This document shows positions 31,329-39,765 of a stretch of 64,000 nt of DNA, one piece after another (positions within the stretch are counted from its first letter, which is position 1; each line of letters begins with the position of its first letter). Origin of the DNA: Hominiventricola aquisgranensis (GTDB taxonomy: Bacteria; Bacillota; Clostridia; Lachnospirales; Lachnospiraceae); assembly GCF_040096225.1 (NCBI RefSeq), contig NZ_JBBMFC010000002.1, forward strand, positions 130,738 to 194,737, in the 5' to 3' direction. A model generated the notes under the pieces. It ran no database searches and was not told where the DNA came from. It saw nothing but the letters and a program-made list of their open reading frames with translations. The translations under genes were made by a program, and so were the position numbers.

Positions 31329-32815
31329 ATATAAGGGAAGCAAAAGAAGAGATCATTCGCACCATAAAGGCCTATACGGCTGTGGATGAAGATGATCAGC
31401 CAGTGATCCCGATATCTGCCCAGCGTCCATTGCTTTTGATGGGACCGCCGGGAATCGGTAAAACAGCGGTGATGGAGCAGGCATCAAAAGCCTGTGGTGT
31501 GGGACTTCTGTCCTATACGATCACCCACCATACCAGACAGAGTGCAGTAGGATTACCGGAGCTTGTTCACAGGACCTATGGGGAAAAGGAATATACGGTC
31601 ACCCAGTATACGATGAGTGAGATCATTGGTTCTGTCTATGAATATATGGAACGGACCGGTCATAAAAAGGGAATTCTGTTTATTGATGAGATCAACTGTG
31701 TATCGGAGACGCTGGCGCCGACGATCCTGCAGTTCTTACAGTTTAAGACGTTTGGTACCCATAAGGTTCCTGATGGCTGGATCATTGCGGCTGCAGGGAA
31801 TCCTTCGGAATACAATGCATCCGTTCGGGAACTCGACATGGCGGCGCTGGACCGGGTGCGCCTGATCCATGTGGAAGCAGACTTTGGCGTATGGGAGACT
31901 TACGCACAGAAGCGACAGGTACATCCGGCCATATTGTCCTATCTGGCTATGCATCCAGAATCTTTTTACAGGGTGGAGCTGACCAGAGAAAAGAGACAGT
32001 TTGTGACTGCCAGAGGCTGGGAAGATCTGTCACGGACATTGAAGGAATATGAACGGCAGGAGTTGCAAGTGACCGATGCTTTTATGGAAGAATTTCTGCG
32101 GTGTCCTCAGATCGCGGCGGATTTTTCTACCTATTACAGGCTTTACCAGGCGACGGCCGGAGCGTGGAAGATTCCGGAGTATCTGAAAGGAACTCTGACA
32201 GCTAAGGAACGGGCGGCACTTCTGGAACAGTGGAAGAATGCCGGAGCAGAAGAGCGTTGTATGGCTGTGCGTCATCTGCTGGCGGCAGCTTCCCGGTGGA
32301 TGAGTGACCTAGGAAGAGAGAGCCGATATCTGAAGCGGGAAAAAGAAGTGCTGGAACAGTTGGTGATGGCTGCAGGGACAAGGACTTCTGCAGAATTTTT
32401 TGCAGATCGGGAGCAGGCGCGCCGGATCAAAAAGGAACATGGCATCTTAGAAAGCTGGGAAGAAAAGCTGGAAATCCATGTGGATCGGGAACTGAAAGAT
32501 TGCCTGTTAGGGCGGCAGATGACCGGACAGCAGACATCGGAGCAGATACGCAAGGAGCAGGCCGGACTGGAAGCAAAGCGGGAAGAACTGGTCAGAGCAC
32601 TTAACAGAACAACGGAAGATCTGAAAAGTGTATTCGGAGAAGATCTGGAGCTGGCCGACTGGCTGGGAGGAATCCGGGAACAAGGAGATTATGAATGGTG
32701 TGGGTTTGATGCCTCCGGGTATGATCCACTCATGATAGAAAAAAGATTAGAACAACAAGTAAAGCGCCAGATGGCGGAAATGGAGGAGCATTATGAAACT
32801 GATGATCGCATCTGA
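31325..32815 (+). CDS. MoxR-type AAA ATPase
   Basis: A 496-aa ATPase. Walker A GPPGIGKT is at about residues 40-47, and Walker B GILFIDEINCV is near 120. Sensor 1 is in IIAAAGNPSEYN and the Arg finger region in ELDMAALDRVRLIHVEAD. The C-terminal 200 residues are helical and charged. ATG 31325 has GAGGAGAC upstream and overlaps the VWA stop (ATGA). It overlaps the downstream phosphodiesterase gene by 23 bp, so all three are translationally coupled. Confidence 0.88.
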   Translation: MNIREAKEEIIRTIKAYTAVDEDDQPVIPISAQRPLLLMGPPGIGKTAVMEQASKACGVGLLSYTITHHTRQSAVGLPELVHRTYGEKEYTVTQYTMSEIIGSVYEYMERTGHKKGILFIDEINCVSETLAPTILQFLQFKTFGTHKVPDGWIIAAAGNPSEYNASVRELDMAALDRVRLIHVEADFGVWETYAQKRQVHPAILSYLAMHPESFYRVELTREKRQFVTARGWEDLSRTLKEYERQELQVTDAFMEEFLRCPQIAADFSTYYRLYQATAGAWKIPEYLKGTLTAKERAALLEQWKNAGAEERCMAVRHLLAAASRWMSDLGRESRYLKREKEVLEQLVMAAGTRTSAEFFADREQARRIKKEHGILESWEEKLEIHVDRELKDCLLGRQMTGQQTSEQIRKEQAGLEAKREELVRALNRTTEDLKSVFGEDLELADWLGGIREQGDYEWCGFDASGYDPLMIEKRLEQQVKRQMAEMEEHYETDDRI

Positions 32816-33335
32816 TATTCATGGATCTGCATATTATTGCAGAAAATTACTGGAGGCATATGACAGGGAGAAGGCAGGACGTATGGTGATCCTGGGAGAT
32901 ATCCTTTATCATGGACCGCGCAATGACCTTCCGAAAGAATATGCACCAAAGGAAGTGATCGCTATGTTAAATCCGAGAAAGAAGGACCTGCTGTGTGTAC
33001 GCGGAAACTGTGATACAGAAGTGGATCAGATGGTACTGGAATTTCCAATCCTCGCGGATTATGGATTTTTATACGAGAAAGGGCGCATGATCTTCCTGAC
33101 TCATGGACATGTATTTAATGAAAAGAACCTGCCGATGCTGGGCAAAGGAGATATCCTGCTTCATGGACATACTCATGTGCCGGTATGTCGGGAGCATGAA
33201 GACTATATTTATATGAATCCAGGATCTGTATCAATTCCGAAAGAGAACAGTGCACACAGCTATATGACTTATGAGGATGGACTGTTCCAGTGGAAGGATC
33301 TGGATGGGACGGTATATATGGAATATCGTATATAA
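32793..33335 (+). CDS. YfcE-like metallophosphodiesterase
   Basis: A 180-aa calcineurin-type phosphoesterase with a complete metal site: SDIHG (D-x-H), LGDILYHGPRN (GD), VRGNCDTEVD (GNCD), LTHGH and HGHTHVP. The size matches E. coli YfcE. Such enzymes hydrolyse phosphodiesters in vitro; the physiological substrate is unknown. GGAGG lies upstream of ATG 32793, which is within the end of the MoxR gene. Confidence 0.92.
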   Translation: MKLMIASDIHGSAYYCRKLLEAYDREKAGRMVILGDILYHGPRNDLPKEYAPKEVIAMLNPRKKDLLCVRGNCDTEVDQMVLEFPILADYGFLYEKGRMIFLTHGHVFNEKNLPMLGKGDILLHGHTHVPVCREHEDYIYMNPGSVSIPKENSAHSYMTYEDGLFQWKDLDGTVYMEYRI

Positions 33336-33349
33336 TGTATAAAAAGTAC

Positions 33350-33377
33350 TTGCATTTGCAAAAAAATGCATTATAAT
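33350..33377 (+). promoter_or_regulatory. Promoter of the amino-acid binding-protein gene with an inverted repeat in the spacer
   Basis: -35 TTGCAT (33350-33355), 16-bp spacer, -10 TATAAT (33372-33377). TGCATTT (33351-33357) and AAATGCA (33364-33370) form an inverted repeat between the hexamers, a plausible repressor site. Confidence 0.6.
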
Positions 33378-33424
33378 AAACTCCAGACAGGTCATAAAGA
33401 CCATTTGTTAGAGGAGGAAACATT

Positions 33425-34294
33425 ATGAAAAAGAAAATTGTAAGCGTGATGCTTTGCGCAGCAATGGCAACCACCGTTCTTGCAGGATGTGGAAGCAGCA
33501 ATACCGCATCTACAGATGCAGCAGCCGAGGAGACTGCTGAGGATGTAGAGGCTGAAGCTACTAAAGAAGAGGCTGAGGACGCAGAGGCTGCTGAAGAGGC
33601 AACAGATGCAGCAGAAGTTACTACTGTTGAGCCGGGTGTTCTGACTATGGGAACCAACGCAACATTTCCACCATATGAGTACAAAGACGGAGACGATGTC
33701 GTAGGTATCGACGCTGAGATCGCTCAGGCACTGGCTGATAAGTTAGGACTTCAGCTTGAGATCGTGGATATGGATTTTGATTCTCTGGTTGCTTCTGTAC
33801 AGTCTGGCAAGATCGACATGAGTCTTGCAGGTATGACGGTAACTGAGGAGAGAAAGCAGAACGTAGATTTTACGGATTCTTATGCAACAGGTGTTCAGGT
33901 TATCATCGTAAAAGAGGATTCTGATATCGCTTCTGCAGATGATCTGGAAGGCAAGCTGATCGGTGTTCAGCAGGGAACTACCGGTCATCTGTACTGTGCT
34001 GATGATTTCGGCGAGGATAACGTAATTCCTTATGCGAATGGAGCTACTGCTGTACAGGCATTACTTCAGGGTAAGGTTGACTGTGTAGTTATCGATCAGG
34101 AGCCGGCGAAAGCATTCGTAGAGGCTAACGAGGGACTGAAGATCCTTGAGACTGCATACACCACAGAGGATTATGCAGCAGCTGTATCCAAAGACAATCC
34201 AGCACTGACTGCAGCACTGAACAGCGCACTTCAGGAGCTGAAAGACGATGGAACGATTCAGGGAATCCTTGATAAATACATCAAAGCAGAATAA
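33425..34294 (+). CDS. Polar amino-acid ABC transporter substrate-binding lipoprotein
   Basis: A 289-aa SBP_bac_3 family lipoprotein. The lipobox ends VLAGC (Cys22). An unusually long Ala/Glu/Asp linker (residues 25-60) precedes the domain, which begins GVLTMGTNATFPPYEYKDGD. The ligand-loop DGDDVVGIDAEIAQALADKL, the SLAGMTVTEERKQNVDFTDSY block and the hinge QGTTGHLYC follow. Probably binds glutamine, cystine or another polar amino acid. It is first in a binding protein / permease / ATPase set but separated from the permease by a terminator and a 235-bp structured gap. Confidence 0.92.
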   Translation: MKKKIVSVMLCAAMATTVLAGCGSSNTASTDAAAEETAEDVEAEATKEEAEDAEAAEEATDAAEVTTVEPGVLTMGTNATFPPYEYKDGDDVVGIDAEIAQALADKLGLQLEIVDMDFDSLVASVQSGKIDMSLAGMTVTEERKQNVDFTDSYATGVQVIIVKEDSDIASADDLEGKLIGVQQGTTGHLYCADDFGEDNVIPYANGATAVQALLQGKVDCVVIDQEPAKAFVEANEGLKILETAYTTEDYAAAVSKDNPALTAALNSALQELKDDGTIQGILDKYIKAE

Positions 34295-34319
34295 CTTCTG
34301 AATCTGAAAAGAGTACAGG

Positions 34320-34352
34320 CGGAGGTGTTCCGTATGGGGCACCTCCGTTTTT
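34320..34352 (+). terminator. Intrinsic terminator after the binding-protein gene
   Basis: CGGAGGTG (34320-34327) pairs with CACCTCCG (34340-34347), followed by five T. Partial readthrough would make the binding protein more abundant than the membrane components. Confidence 0.88.
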
Positions 34353-34390
34353 CCTGCATAAAAGCAGAAAACAACCATACTGAAACTGCG

Positions 34391-34473
34391 TGGATATATA
34401 AGAAACAATCTAAGACTTGCTTTTTATATATCCATACTGTAGAATAAATGCATATTTATGCGTAAAAGCAAGT
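34391..34473 (+). promoter_or_regulatory. Attenuator-like leader with two competing stems
   Basis: Stem 1: TGGATATATAA (34391-34401) with TTATATATCCA (34424-34434). Stem 2: ACTTGCTTTT (34414-34423) with AAAAGCAAGT (34464-34473), which uses the loop and 3' flank of stem 1. A third stem ATAAAT-GCAT-ATTTAT lies between. It is about 55 bp before the permease start. No known riboswitch class recognised. Confidence 0.5.
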
Positions 34474-34529
34474 GGCAGAGTTTATCTGTACTTAGATATG
34501 AAGCGAGGGAAATGAAAGGAGCCATAATT

Positions 34530-35252
34530 ATGTGGGAAAGTCTTAAGATGGGGTTCTATCAGACATTCATACTGGAAGATAACTACCAGTATTTTGTAAA
34601 AGGTCTGGGAACCACACTGACGGTAACTGTTTTTGCTTTGGTCATAGGTGTGATCATCGGTGTACTGGTGGCAATCATCCGTTCTGCATACGATCAGCAG
34701 CCGGAGAGAAAGAAAGGACTGCTGCTTAAGATCCTTAATGGAATCTGTAAAGTGTATCTGACGGTGATCCGTGGAACGCCTATGATGGTACAGCTTCTGA
34801 TCATGTGGTTTGTAGTGTGGGCAAGCGCCAGATCTACAGACAGTAACATGATGAAATGTGCGATCCTGGCATTTGGAATCAATTCAGGTGCTTATGTGGC
34901 TGAGATCTTCCGTTCCGGAATTATGTCTATTGATAAAGGACAGATGGAAGCAGGCCGTTCGGTTGGACTGACTTATGCAGCAACCATGCGTTATATTATT
35001 ATTCCGCAGGCATTTAAAAATGTATTGCCGGCACTTGGCAACGAGCTGATCACTCTTGTAAAAGAGACTTCTGTTGTAACTGTTATTGGCCTTCGGGATC
35101 TGACTAAGGGAGCTATGATCGTTCAGTCCAAGACTTATCAGGCATTGATTCCGTATTTTGCGATTGCAGCAATCTATCTGGTGATCGTAATGTTCCTGAC
35201 ATGGGTCATGGGCAAAATGGAAAGGAGACTGAGACAGAGTGATTTACGTTAA
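34530..35252 (+). CDS. Polar amino-acid ABC transporter permease (HisM/GlnP type)
   Basis: A 240-aa permease with about five helices. It has the N-terminal YFVKGLGTTLTVTVFALVIG block, RGTPMMVQLLIMWF, and the EAA loop EAGRSVGLTYAATMRYIIIP with QAFKNVLPALGNELITLVKETS. ATG 34530 is chosen over a longer frame because AAAGGAG lies 8 bp upstream. The ATPase GTG start lies within its last codons. Confidence 0.92.
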   Translation: MWESLKMGFYQTFILEDNYQYFVKGLGTTLTVTVFALVIGVIIGVLVAIIRSAYDQQPERKKGLLLKILNGICKVYLTVIRGTPMMVQLLIMWFVVWASARSTDSNMMKCAILAFGINSGAYVAEIFRSGIMSIDKGQMEAGRSVGLTYAATMRYIIIPQAFKNVLPALGNELITLVKETSVVTVIGLRDLTKGAMIVQSKTYQALIPYFAIAAIYLVIVMFLTWVMGKMERRLRQSDLR

Positions 35253-35961
35253 AGGATTATCCAAATCATTTGGTGACAATCAGGTCATTAAAAATATTGA
35301 TATGCATATTACTCCGGGAGAGAAAGTGGTTATTATCGGACCGTCCGGTTCTGGTAAATCCACATTTCTGCGGTGTCTGAATCTGCTGGAGATCCCGACA
35401 GGTGGAACCATCACCTTTGATGGACAGGAAATCACCGCTCCAGGTGTTGATATCAATAAGGTCCGCCGTCATATGGGTATGGTGTTCCAGCATTTTAATC
35501 TGTTCAATAACCTGACAGTAAAAGATAACATTATGCTGGGACCGGTGAAACAGAAGCTGATGACCAAAGAGGAAGCAGAAGCGGAAGCCATGCGTCTTCT
35601 GAAACTGGTCAATCTGGAAGAAAAAGCAGATGCTTATCCGGCACAGCTTTCCGGTGGACAGAAGCAGCGTATTGCAATCGTCCGTTCTTTGGCTATGAAG
35701 CCGCGGGTCATGCTGTTCGATGAGCCGACATCCGCACTGGATCCAGAGATGGTAGGCGAGGTTCTGGAGCTGATGAAGAAGCTTGCTGACGATGGTATGA
35801 CCATGGTGGTTGTAACCCATGAGATGGGCTTTGCAAGAGAAGTGGCAACCAGAGTGGTATTCATGGATGAAGGAATCATTATGGAGGAAAATACTCCGCA
35901 GGAGATCTTCAACAATCCACAAAATGAGAGACTGAAAAGTTTTCTTGCAAAAGTGTTGTGA
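35239..35961 (+). CDS. Polar amino-acid ABC transporter ATPase (GlnQ type)
   Basis: A 240-aa ATPase of exactly the GlnQ/HisP size. Walker A is GPSGSGKST, the Q-loop is VFQHFNLFNNLTV, the signature is LSGGQKQR, Walker B is VMLFDEPTSALDPE, and the switch is VTHEMGFAREV. It starts at GTG 35239 with AAAGGAGA upstream and overlaps the permease by 14 bp. Confidence 0.94.
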   Translation: MIYVKGLSKSFGDNQVIKNIDMHITPGEKVVIIGPSGSGKSTFLRCLNLLEIPTGGTITFDGQEITAPGVDINKVRRHMGMVFQHFNLFNNLTVKDNIMLGPVKQKLMTKEEAEAEAMRLLKLVNLEEKADAYPAQLSGGQKQRIAIVRSLAMKPRVMLFDEPTSALDPEMVGEVLELMKKLADDGMTMVVVTHEMGFAREVATRVVFMDEGIIMEENTPQEIFNNPQNERLKSFLAKVL

Positions 35962-36014
35962 TTTTTAATGTTCTGTGTTAATATATATCTGTTTGACACA
36001 GAGGAGGTGGGTAA

Positions 36015-36254
36015 ATGACGATTTTGAAATATGTCCTCATGGTACTTTTTGTACTGGTGTGTATTATTGCAACCGTTCTGGTTCTGATGCAGGAAGGCAG
36101 ATCTCAGGGACTTGGTGCTATCGCAGGTGCTGCAGAGACTTACTGGGGTAAGAATAAAGGACGTTCCATGGAAGGAAATCTTGTGAAATGGACGAAGATT
36201 CTGGCAGTAGTTTTCTTCTTGCTGGCAATCGTTCTGAATCTGGATATTTTTTAA
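36015..36254 (+). CDS. secG: Preprotein translocase subunit SecG
   Basis: A 79-aa protein with two hydrophobic helices (residues 4-25 and 59-77) and the SecG loop LMQEGRSQGLGAIAGAAETY. The downstream YWGKNKGRSMEG is the usual Firmicute form. It assists SecYE in protein export. GAGGAGG precedes the ATG. The order secG-rnr-smpB is common in Firmicutes. Confidence 0.92.
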   Translation: MTILKYVLMVLFVLVCIIATVLVLMQEGRSQGLGAIAGAAETYWGKNKGRSMEGNLVKWTKILAVVFFLLAIVLNLDIF

Positions 36255-36301
36255 TATTCAGAAGACTGCGAATGTCTCTGAATAACTTTACAGATTTACA
36301 G

Positions 36302-36330
36302 GGCACTCTTGGACATCAGGAGTGCCTTTT
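36302..36330 (+). terminator. Terminator after secG
   Basis: GGCACTC (36302-36308) pairs with GAGTGCC (36320-36326), followed by TTTT. It lies 42 bp before rnr. Confidence 0.8.
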
Positions 36331-36371
36331 GTTATCTGATGAAATAAGAAAATGTAAGTGAGGTGAAGATC

Positions 36372-38525
36372 ATGACTGGTGAACAGAAGAAACAGAAAAA
36401 GGAAATGCTTGTGGAACTGATGAGCAATGACTTGTATGTACCGATGAAGATCAAGGAACTGGCGATCCTTCTGCAGGTTCCCAAGGAACGGAGGCAGGAA
36501 TTACAGGAAGTGCTGGATGAACTGATGCTGGAGGGTAAGATAGAGGTTTCGGCAAAAGGAAAGTACAGTCTTGGTAAAGGTAAGCTTCTGACGGGGGTCT
36601 TCACTGCACATGCAAGAGGCTTTGGCTTTGTAACTGTAGAAGGAATGGAAGATGATATTTTTATTCCGGAACAGGAAGTACATGGAGCACTTCATCAGGA
36701 TGTGGTGCAGATCGTGGTAAAGCCGGGGCAGAGTGGTAAGCGGCGAGAAGGTTCTGTGAAGCAGATTCTGACCCGAGGAACTACTCAGCTGGTAGGTATT
36801 TATCAGCAGAGCAAGAATTATGGATTTGTGATCCCGGATAATGACCGGTTTGCCAGAGATGTATTTATTCCAAAAGAAGCCTCTAAAGGGGCTATGAATG
36901 GACATAAAGTAGTCGTTCTTTTGACAGATTATGGTGATGAACGTAAGAATCCAGAGGGAAAAATCATTGAGATCCTGGGGCACATTACCGATCCGGGAAC
37001 AGATGTGCTTTCTATTGTAAAAGGATATGATCTGCCGACAGAATTTCCGGAAAAGGTCATGAATCAGGCGGAACGTGTGCCTGACCAGATCAGTGAAGCG
37101 GATATGGCAGGCAGAATGGATCTAAGGGATGTACAGATGGTGACGATCGATGGGGAAGATGCCAAAGATCTGGATGATGCCGTGTCTCTGACCATGGAAG
37201 GAGACAAGTATGTACTGGGTGTGCATATTGCAGATGTATCCAATTATGTACAGGAGAAAAGTGCCATGGACCGGGAAGCCCTGAAGCGCGGAACCAGTGT
37301 ATATCTGGTGGACAGGGTGATTCCTATGCTGCCCCGCAGACTGTCCAATGGAATCTGCTCTCTGAATGCAGGGGAGGATCGTCTGGCATTGAGCTGTATC
37401 ATGACCATTGCCCCTAAAGGAAACATCGTTGACCATGAGATCGCGGAGACTGTGATCCATGTGGATCAACGTATGAGTTATACCGGTGTTCAGAAGATCC
37501 TGGATGGAGATGAAGAGACCGTGAAGAAATATGAAGTACTGGTGCCAATGCTTGTACGGATGAAGGAACTGGCAGCACTTCTTCGGGAAAAGAGACGGGC
37601 AAGAGGATCCATTGATTTTGATTTTCCGGAGACCAAGGTGATTCTCAATGAAAAGGGGGAGCCCATAGAGATTCGCCCATATGAGAGAAATACAGCCACC
37701 CGCATTATTGAAGATTTTATGCTGGCAGCCAATGAGACGGTGGCGGAGGACTGTTTCTGGCAGGAATTGCCATTTGTGTACCGGACGCATGATAATCCGG
37801 ATCCGGACCGGATGCGCAAACTTGCGGCCTTTATCAATAATTTTGGATATTCTATTCATCTGAAGGATGACGAGGTGCATCCGAAAGAACTGCAAAAGCT
37901 GTTGGCAAAGCTGGAGGAGACACCGGAAGAGGATCTGATCAGCCGGCTTACGCTGCGCTCCATGAAACAGGCAAAATATACGACAGAGTGCACCGGGCAT
38001 TTTGGTCTGGCCGCCAAGTATTACTGCCATTTCACATCACCGATTCGAAGATATCCGGATCTGCAGATCCATCGGATCATCAAAGATGTGCTCCGGGGTC
38101 GGATGAACGGAACAAGAGAAGAACATTACCGGAGTATTTTGCCAGAGGTGGCCCGTCAGTCCAGCGAGCGGGAACGGAAAGCGGACGAAGCTGAACGGGA
38201 GACCATCAAGCTTAAAAAAGTAGAATATATGAGTCACCATCTGTGGGAAGAGTTCGATGGAGTGATCAGTGGGGTAACTGCCTGGGGCATTTATGTGGAA
38301 CTTCCCAATACAGTAGAGGGACTGGTACGCACAGCCTCTTTACAGGGTGATTATTTCGAGTATAATGAAAGTGCATGCGCAATGGTCGGTGTACATACCG
38401 GAAAGTCCTATGCCATTGGACAGAAGGTGAAAGTGCAGGTGACCGGCGCAGATAAAATGACTAGAACCATTGATTTTGAACTGGTGGAAGGAATCAGGAG
38501 CACAGAGGAATATGGCGAAGGATAG
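36372..38525 (+). CDS. rnr: Ribonuclease R
   Basis: A 717-aa 3'-5' exoribonuclease. An N-terminal winged-helix segment (1-65) is followed by cold-shock-like OB domains (FTAHARGFGFVTVEG, YGFVIPD). The RNB catalytic domain (about 255-580) has VTIDGEDAKDLDDAVSL with the metal-binding Asp cluster. A C-terminal S1 domain (FDGVISGVTAWGIYVELP) follows. ATG 36372 has GAGGTG upstream. It degrades structured RNA and works with SmpB/tmRNA, whose smpB gene follows with a 14-bp overlap. Confidence 0.95.
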   Translation: MTGEQKKQKKEMLVELMSNDLYVPMKIKELAILLQVPKERRQELQEVLDELMLEGKIEVSAKGKYSLGKGKLLTGVFTAHARGFGFVTVEGMEDDIFIPEQEVHGALHQDVVQIVVKPGQSGKRREGSVKQILTRGTTQLVGIYQQSKNYGFVIPDNDRFARDVFIPKEASKGAMNGHKVVVLLTDYGDERKNPEGKIIEILGHITDPGTDVLSIVKGYDLPTEFPEKVMNQAERVPDQISEADMAGRMDLRDVQMVTIDGEDAKDLDDAVSLTMEGDKYVLGVHIADVSNYVQEKSAMDREALKRGTSVYLVDRVIPMLPRRLSNGICSLNAGEDRLALSCIMTIAPKGNIVDHEIAETVIHVDQRMSYTGVQKILDGDEETVKKYEVLVPMLVRMKELAALLREKRRARGSIDFDFPETKVILNEKGEPIEIRPYERNTATRIIEDFMLAANETVAEDCFWQELPFVYRTHDNPDPDRMRKLAAFINNFGYSIHLKDDEVHPKELQKLLAKLEETPEEDLISRLTLRSMKQAKYTTECTGHFGLAAKYYCHFTSPIRRYPDLQIHRIIKDVLRGRMNGTREEHYRSILPEVARQSSERERKADEAERETIKLKKVEYMSHHLWEEFDGVISGVTAWGIYVELPNTVEGLVRTASLQGDYFEYNESACAMVGVHTGKSYAIGQKVKVQVTGADKMTRTIDFELVEGIRSTEEYGEG

Positions 38526-38979
38526 TATTAAACTGATAGCAAACAACAAAAAAGCGTATCATGATTATTTTATCGAGGACACCTGGGAGACGGGCATTTC
38601 TTTACATGGTACGGAGGTAAAATCCCTTCGTATGGGAAAATGCAGTATCAAGGAATCTTTTGTAAGGATTGAGAAGGGTGAGGTGTTTGTCTATGGCATG
38701 CATATCAGCCCTTATGAAAAAGGAAATATTTTCAACCGCGATCCGCTTCGGGTGCGGAAGCTTTTGCTGCACAGAAGCGAGATCAACAAGATCGTCGGAA
38801 AGATCGCAGAGAAAGGTTATACACTGGTGCCGCTGAAGGTGTATTTCAAAGGCAGTCTTGTGAAAGTGGAGATTGGTCTGGCAAAAGGTAAGAAACTATA
38901 TGATAAGCGTGCGGATATTGCCAAGAAGGATATCCGAAGAGAAGCGGAAAAAGAGTTTAAAGTAAGAAACCTTTATTAA
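38512..38979 (+). CDS. smpB: SsrA-binding protein SmpB
   Basis: A 155-aa beta-barrel protein of standard length. It has KLIANNKKAYHDYFIEDTWE, GISLHGTEVKSLRMGKCSIK, the conserved VYGMHISPYEKGN and a C-terminal basic tail (GLAKGKKLYDKRADIAKKD). It delivers tmRNA to stalled ribosomes. ATG 38512 lies inside the last codons of rnr, preceded by GAGGAA. The ssrA gene itself is not in the window. Confidence 0.96.
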   Translation: MAKDSIKLIANNKKAYHDYFIEDTWETGISLHGTEVKSLRMGKCSIKESFVRIEKGEVFVYGMHISPYEKGNIFNRDPLRVRKLLLHRSEINKIVGKIAEKGYTLVPLKVYFKGSLVKVEIGLAKGKKLYDKRADIAKKDIRREAEKEFKVRNLY

Positions 38980-39009
38980 GGCACAAAAATACAAAGGGGA
39001 AGAGAAGAT

Positions 39010-39765
39010 ATGGTATCATTTATCGGAGCAGGCCCGGGTGACCCGGAGCTTTTGACAATCAAAGGGAAGAAGATCATTGACAGCGCAGATGTGATCATTT
39101 ATGCAGGATCTTTGGTGAATCCGCAGGTTCTGGCTGGAGCAAAAGAGGGAGCAGTGATCTATAACAGCGCTACCATGCATCTGGATGAAGTGATTGATGT
39201 AATGAAAGATGCGGAAAGCAAAGGTCTGAAAGTAGCCAGAGTCCATACGGGTGATCCGGCGATCTATGGAGCGCACAGAGAGCAGATGGACAGACTGGAT
39301 GAGCTGGGTATCGAATATGAAGTAATTCCTGGTGTCAGCTCTTTCCTGGCAACTGCAGCAGCATTGAAGAAAGAGTACACACTTCCGGGCGTGAGCCAGA
39401 CTGTGATCCTGACCCGTATGGAGGGTCGTACGCCTATGCCACCGAAGGAGAAACTGATCGATCTGGCACAGCACAATGCGACCATGATCATTTTCTTAAG
39501 TGTAGGTATGCTGGATGAGATGTCTGCGATCCTTCGTCAGGCATATCGACCGACTACACCGGTAGCTGTGGTATATAAAGCAAGCTGGGAAGATCAGAAG
39601 ATCGTAGTCGGAGATCTGACCAATATTGCAGAGCGTGTGAAAGCGGCTGGTATTCATAAGACTGCACTGACGGTTGTGGGAGATTTCCTGGGGGATGAGT
39701 ACGAGCTGTCCAAGCTGTATGATAAGACCTTTACAACAGAATTCCGTAAAGGAGTGACAGACTAA
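39010..39765 (+). CDS. cbiF: Precorrin-4 / cobalt-precorrin-4 C11-methyltransferase
   Basis: A 251-aa tetrapyrrole methylase. SAM-site loop SFIGAGPGDPELLTIKG, AGSLVNPQVL, HTGDPAIYGAHREQMDRLDE and GVSSFLATAAALKKEYTLPG identify the CbiF/CobM type. It acts in cytoplasmic corrin ring synthesis. It opens the tetrapyrrole operon 30 bp after smpB, with AAAGGGGAAGAGAAG upstream. Its stop overlaps the hemA start by 1 bp. Confidence 0.94.
   Translation: MVSFIGAGPGDPELLTIKGKKIIDSADVIIYAGSLVNPQVLAGAKEGAVIYNSATMHLDEVIDVMKDAESKGLKVARVHTGDPAIYGAHREQMDRLDELGIEYEVIPGVSSFLATAAALKKEYTLPGVSQTVILTRMEGRTPMPPKEKLIDLAQHNATMIIFLSVGMLDEMSAILRQAYRPTTPVAVVYKASWEDQKIVVGDLTNIAERVKAAGIHKTALTVVGDFLGDEYELSKLYDKTFTTEFRKGVTD

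Noticed and set aside
38980..39009. Cobalamin riboswitch before the cbiF-hemA-cbiH operon
   Set aside because: Only 30 bp separate smpB from cbiF, too short for the switch, and no B12-box was seen upstream of cbiL at 23.1 kb either.
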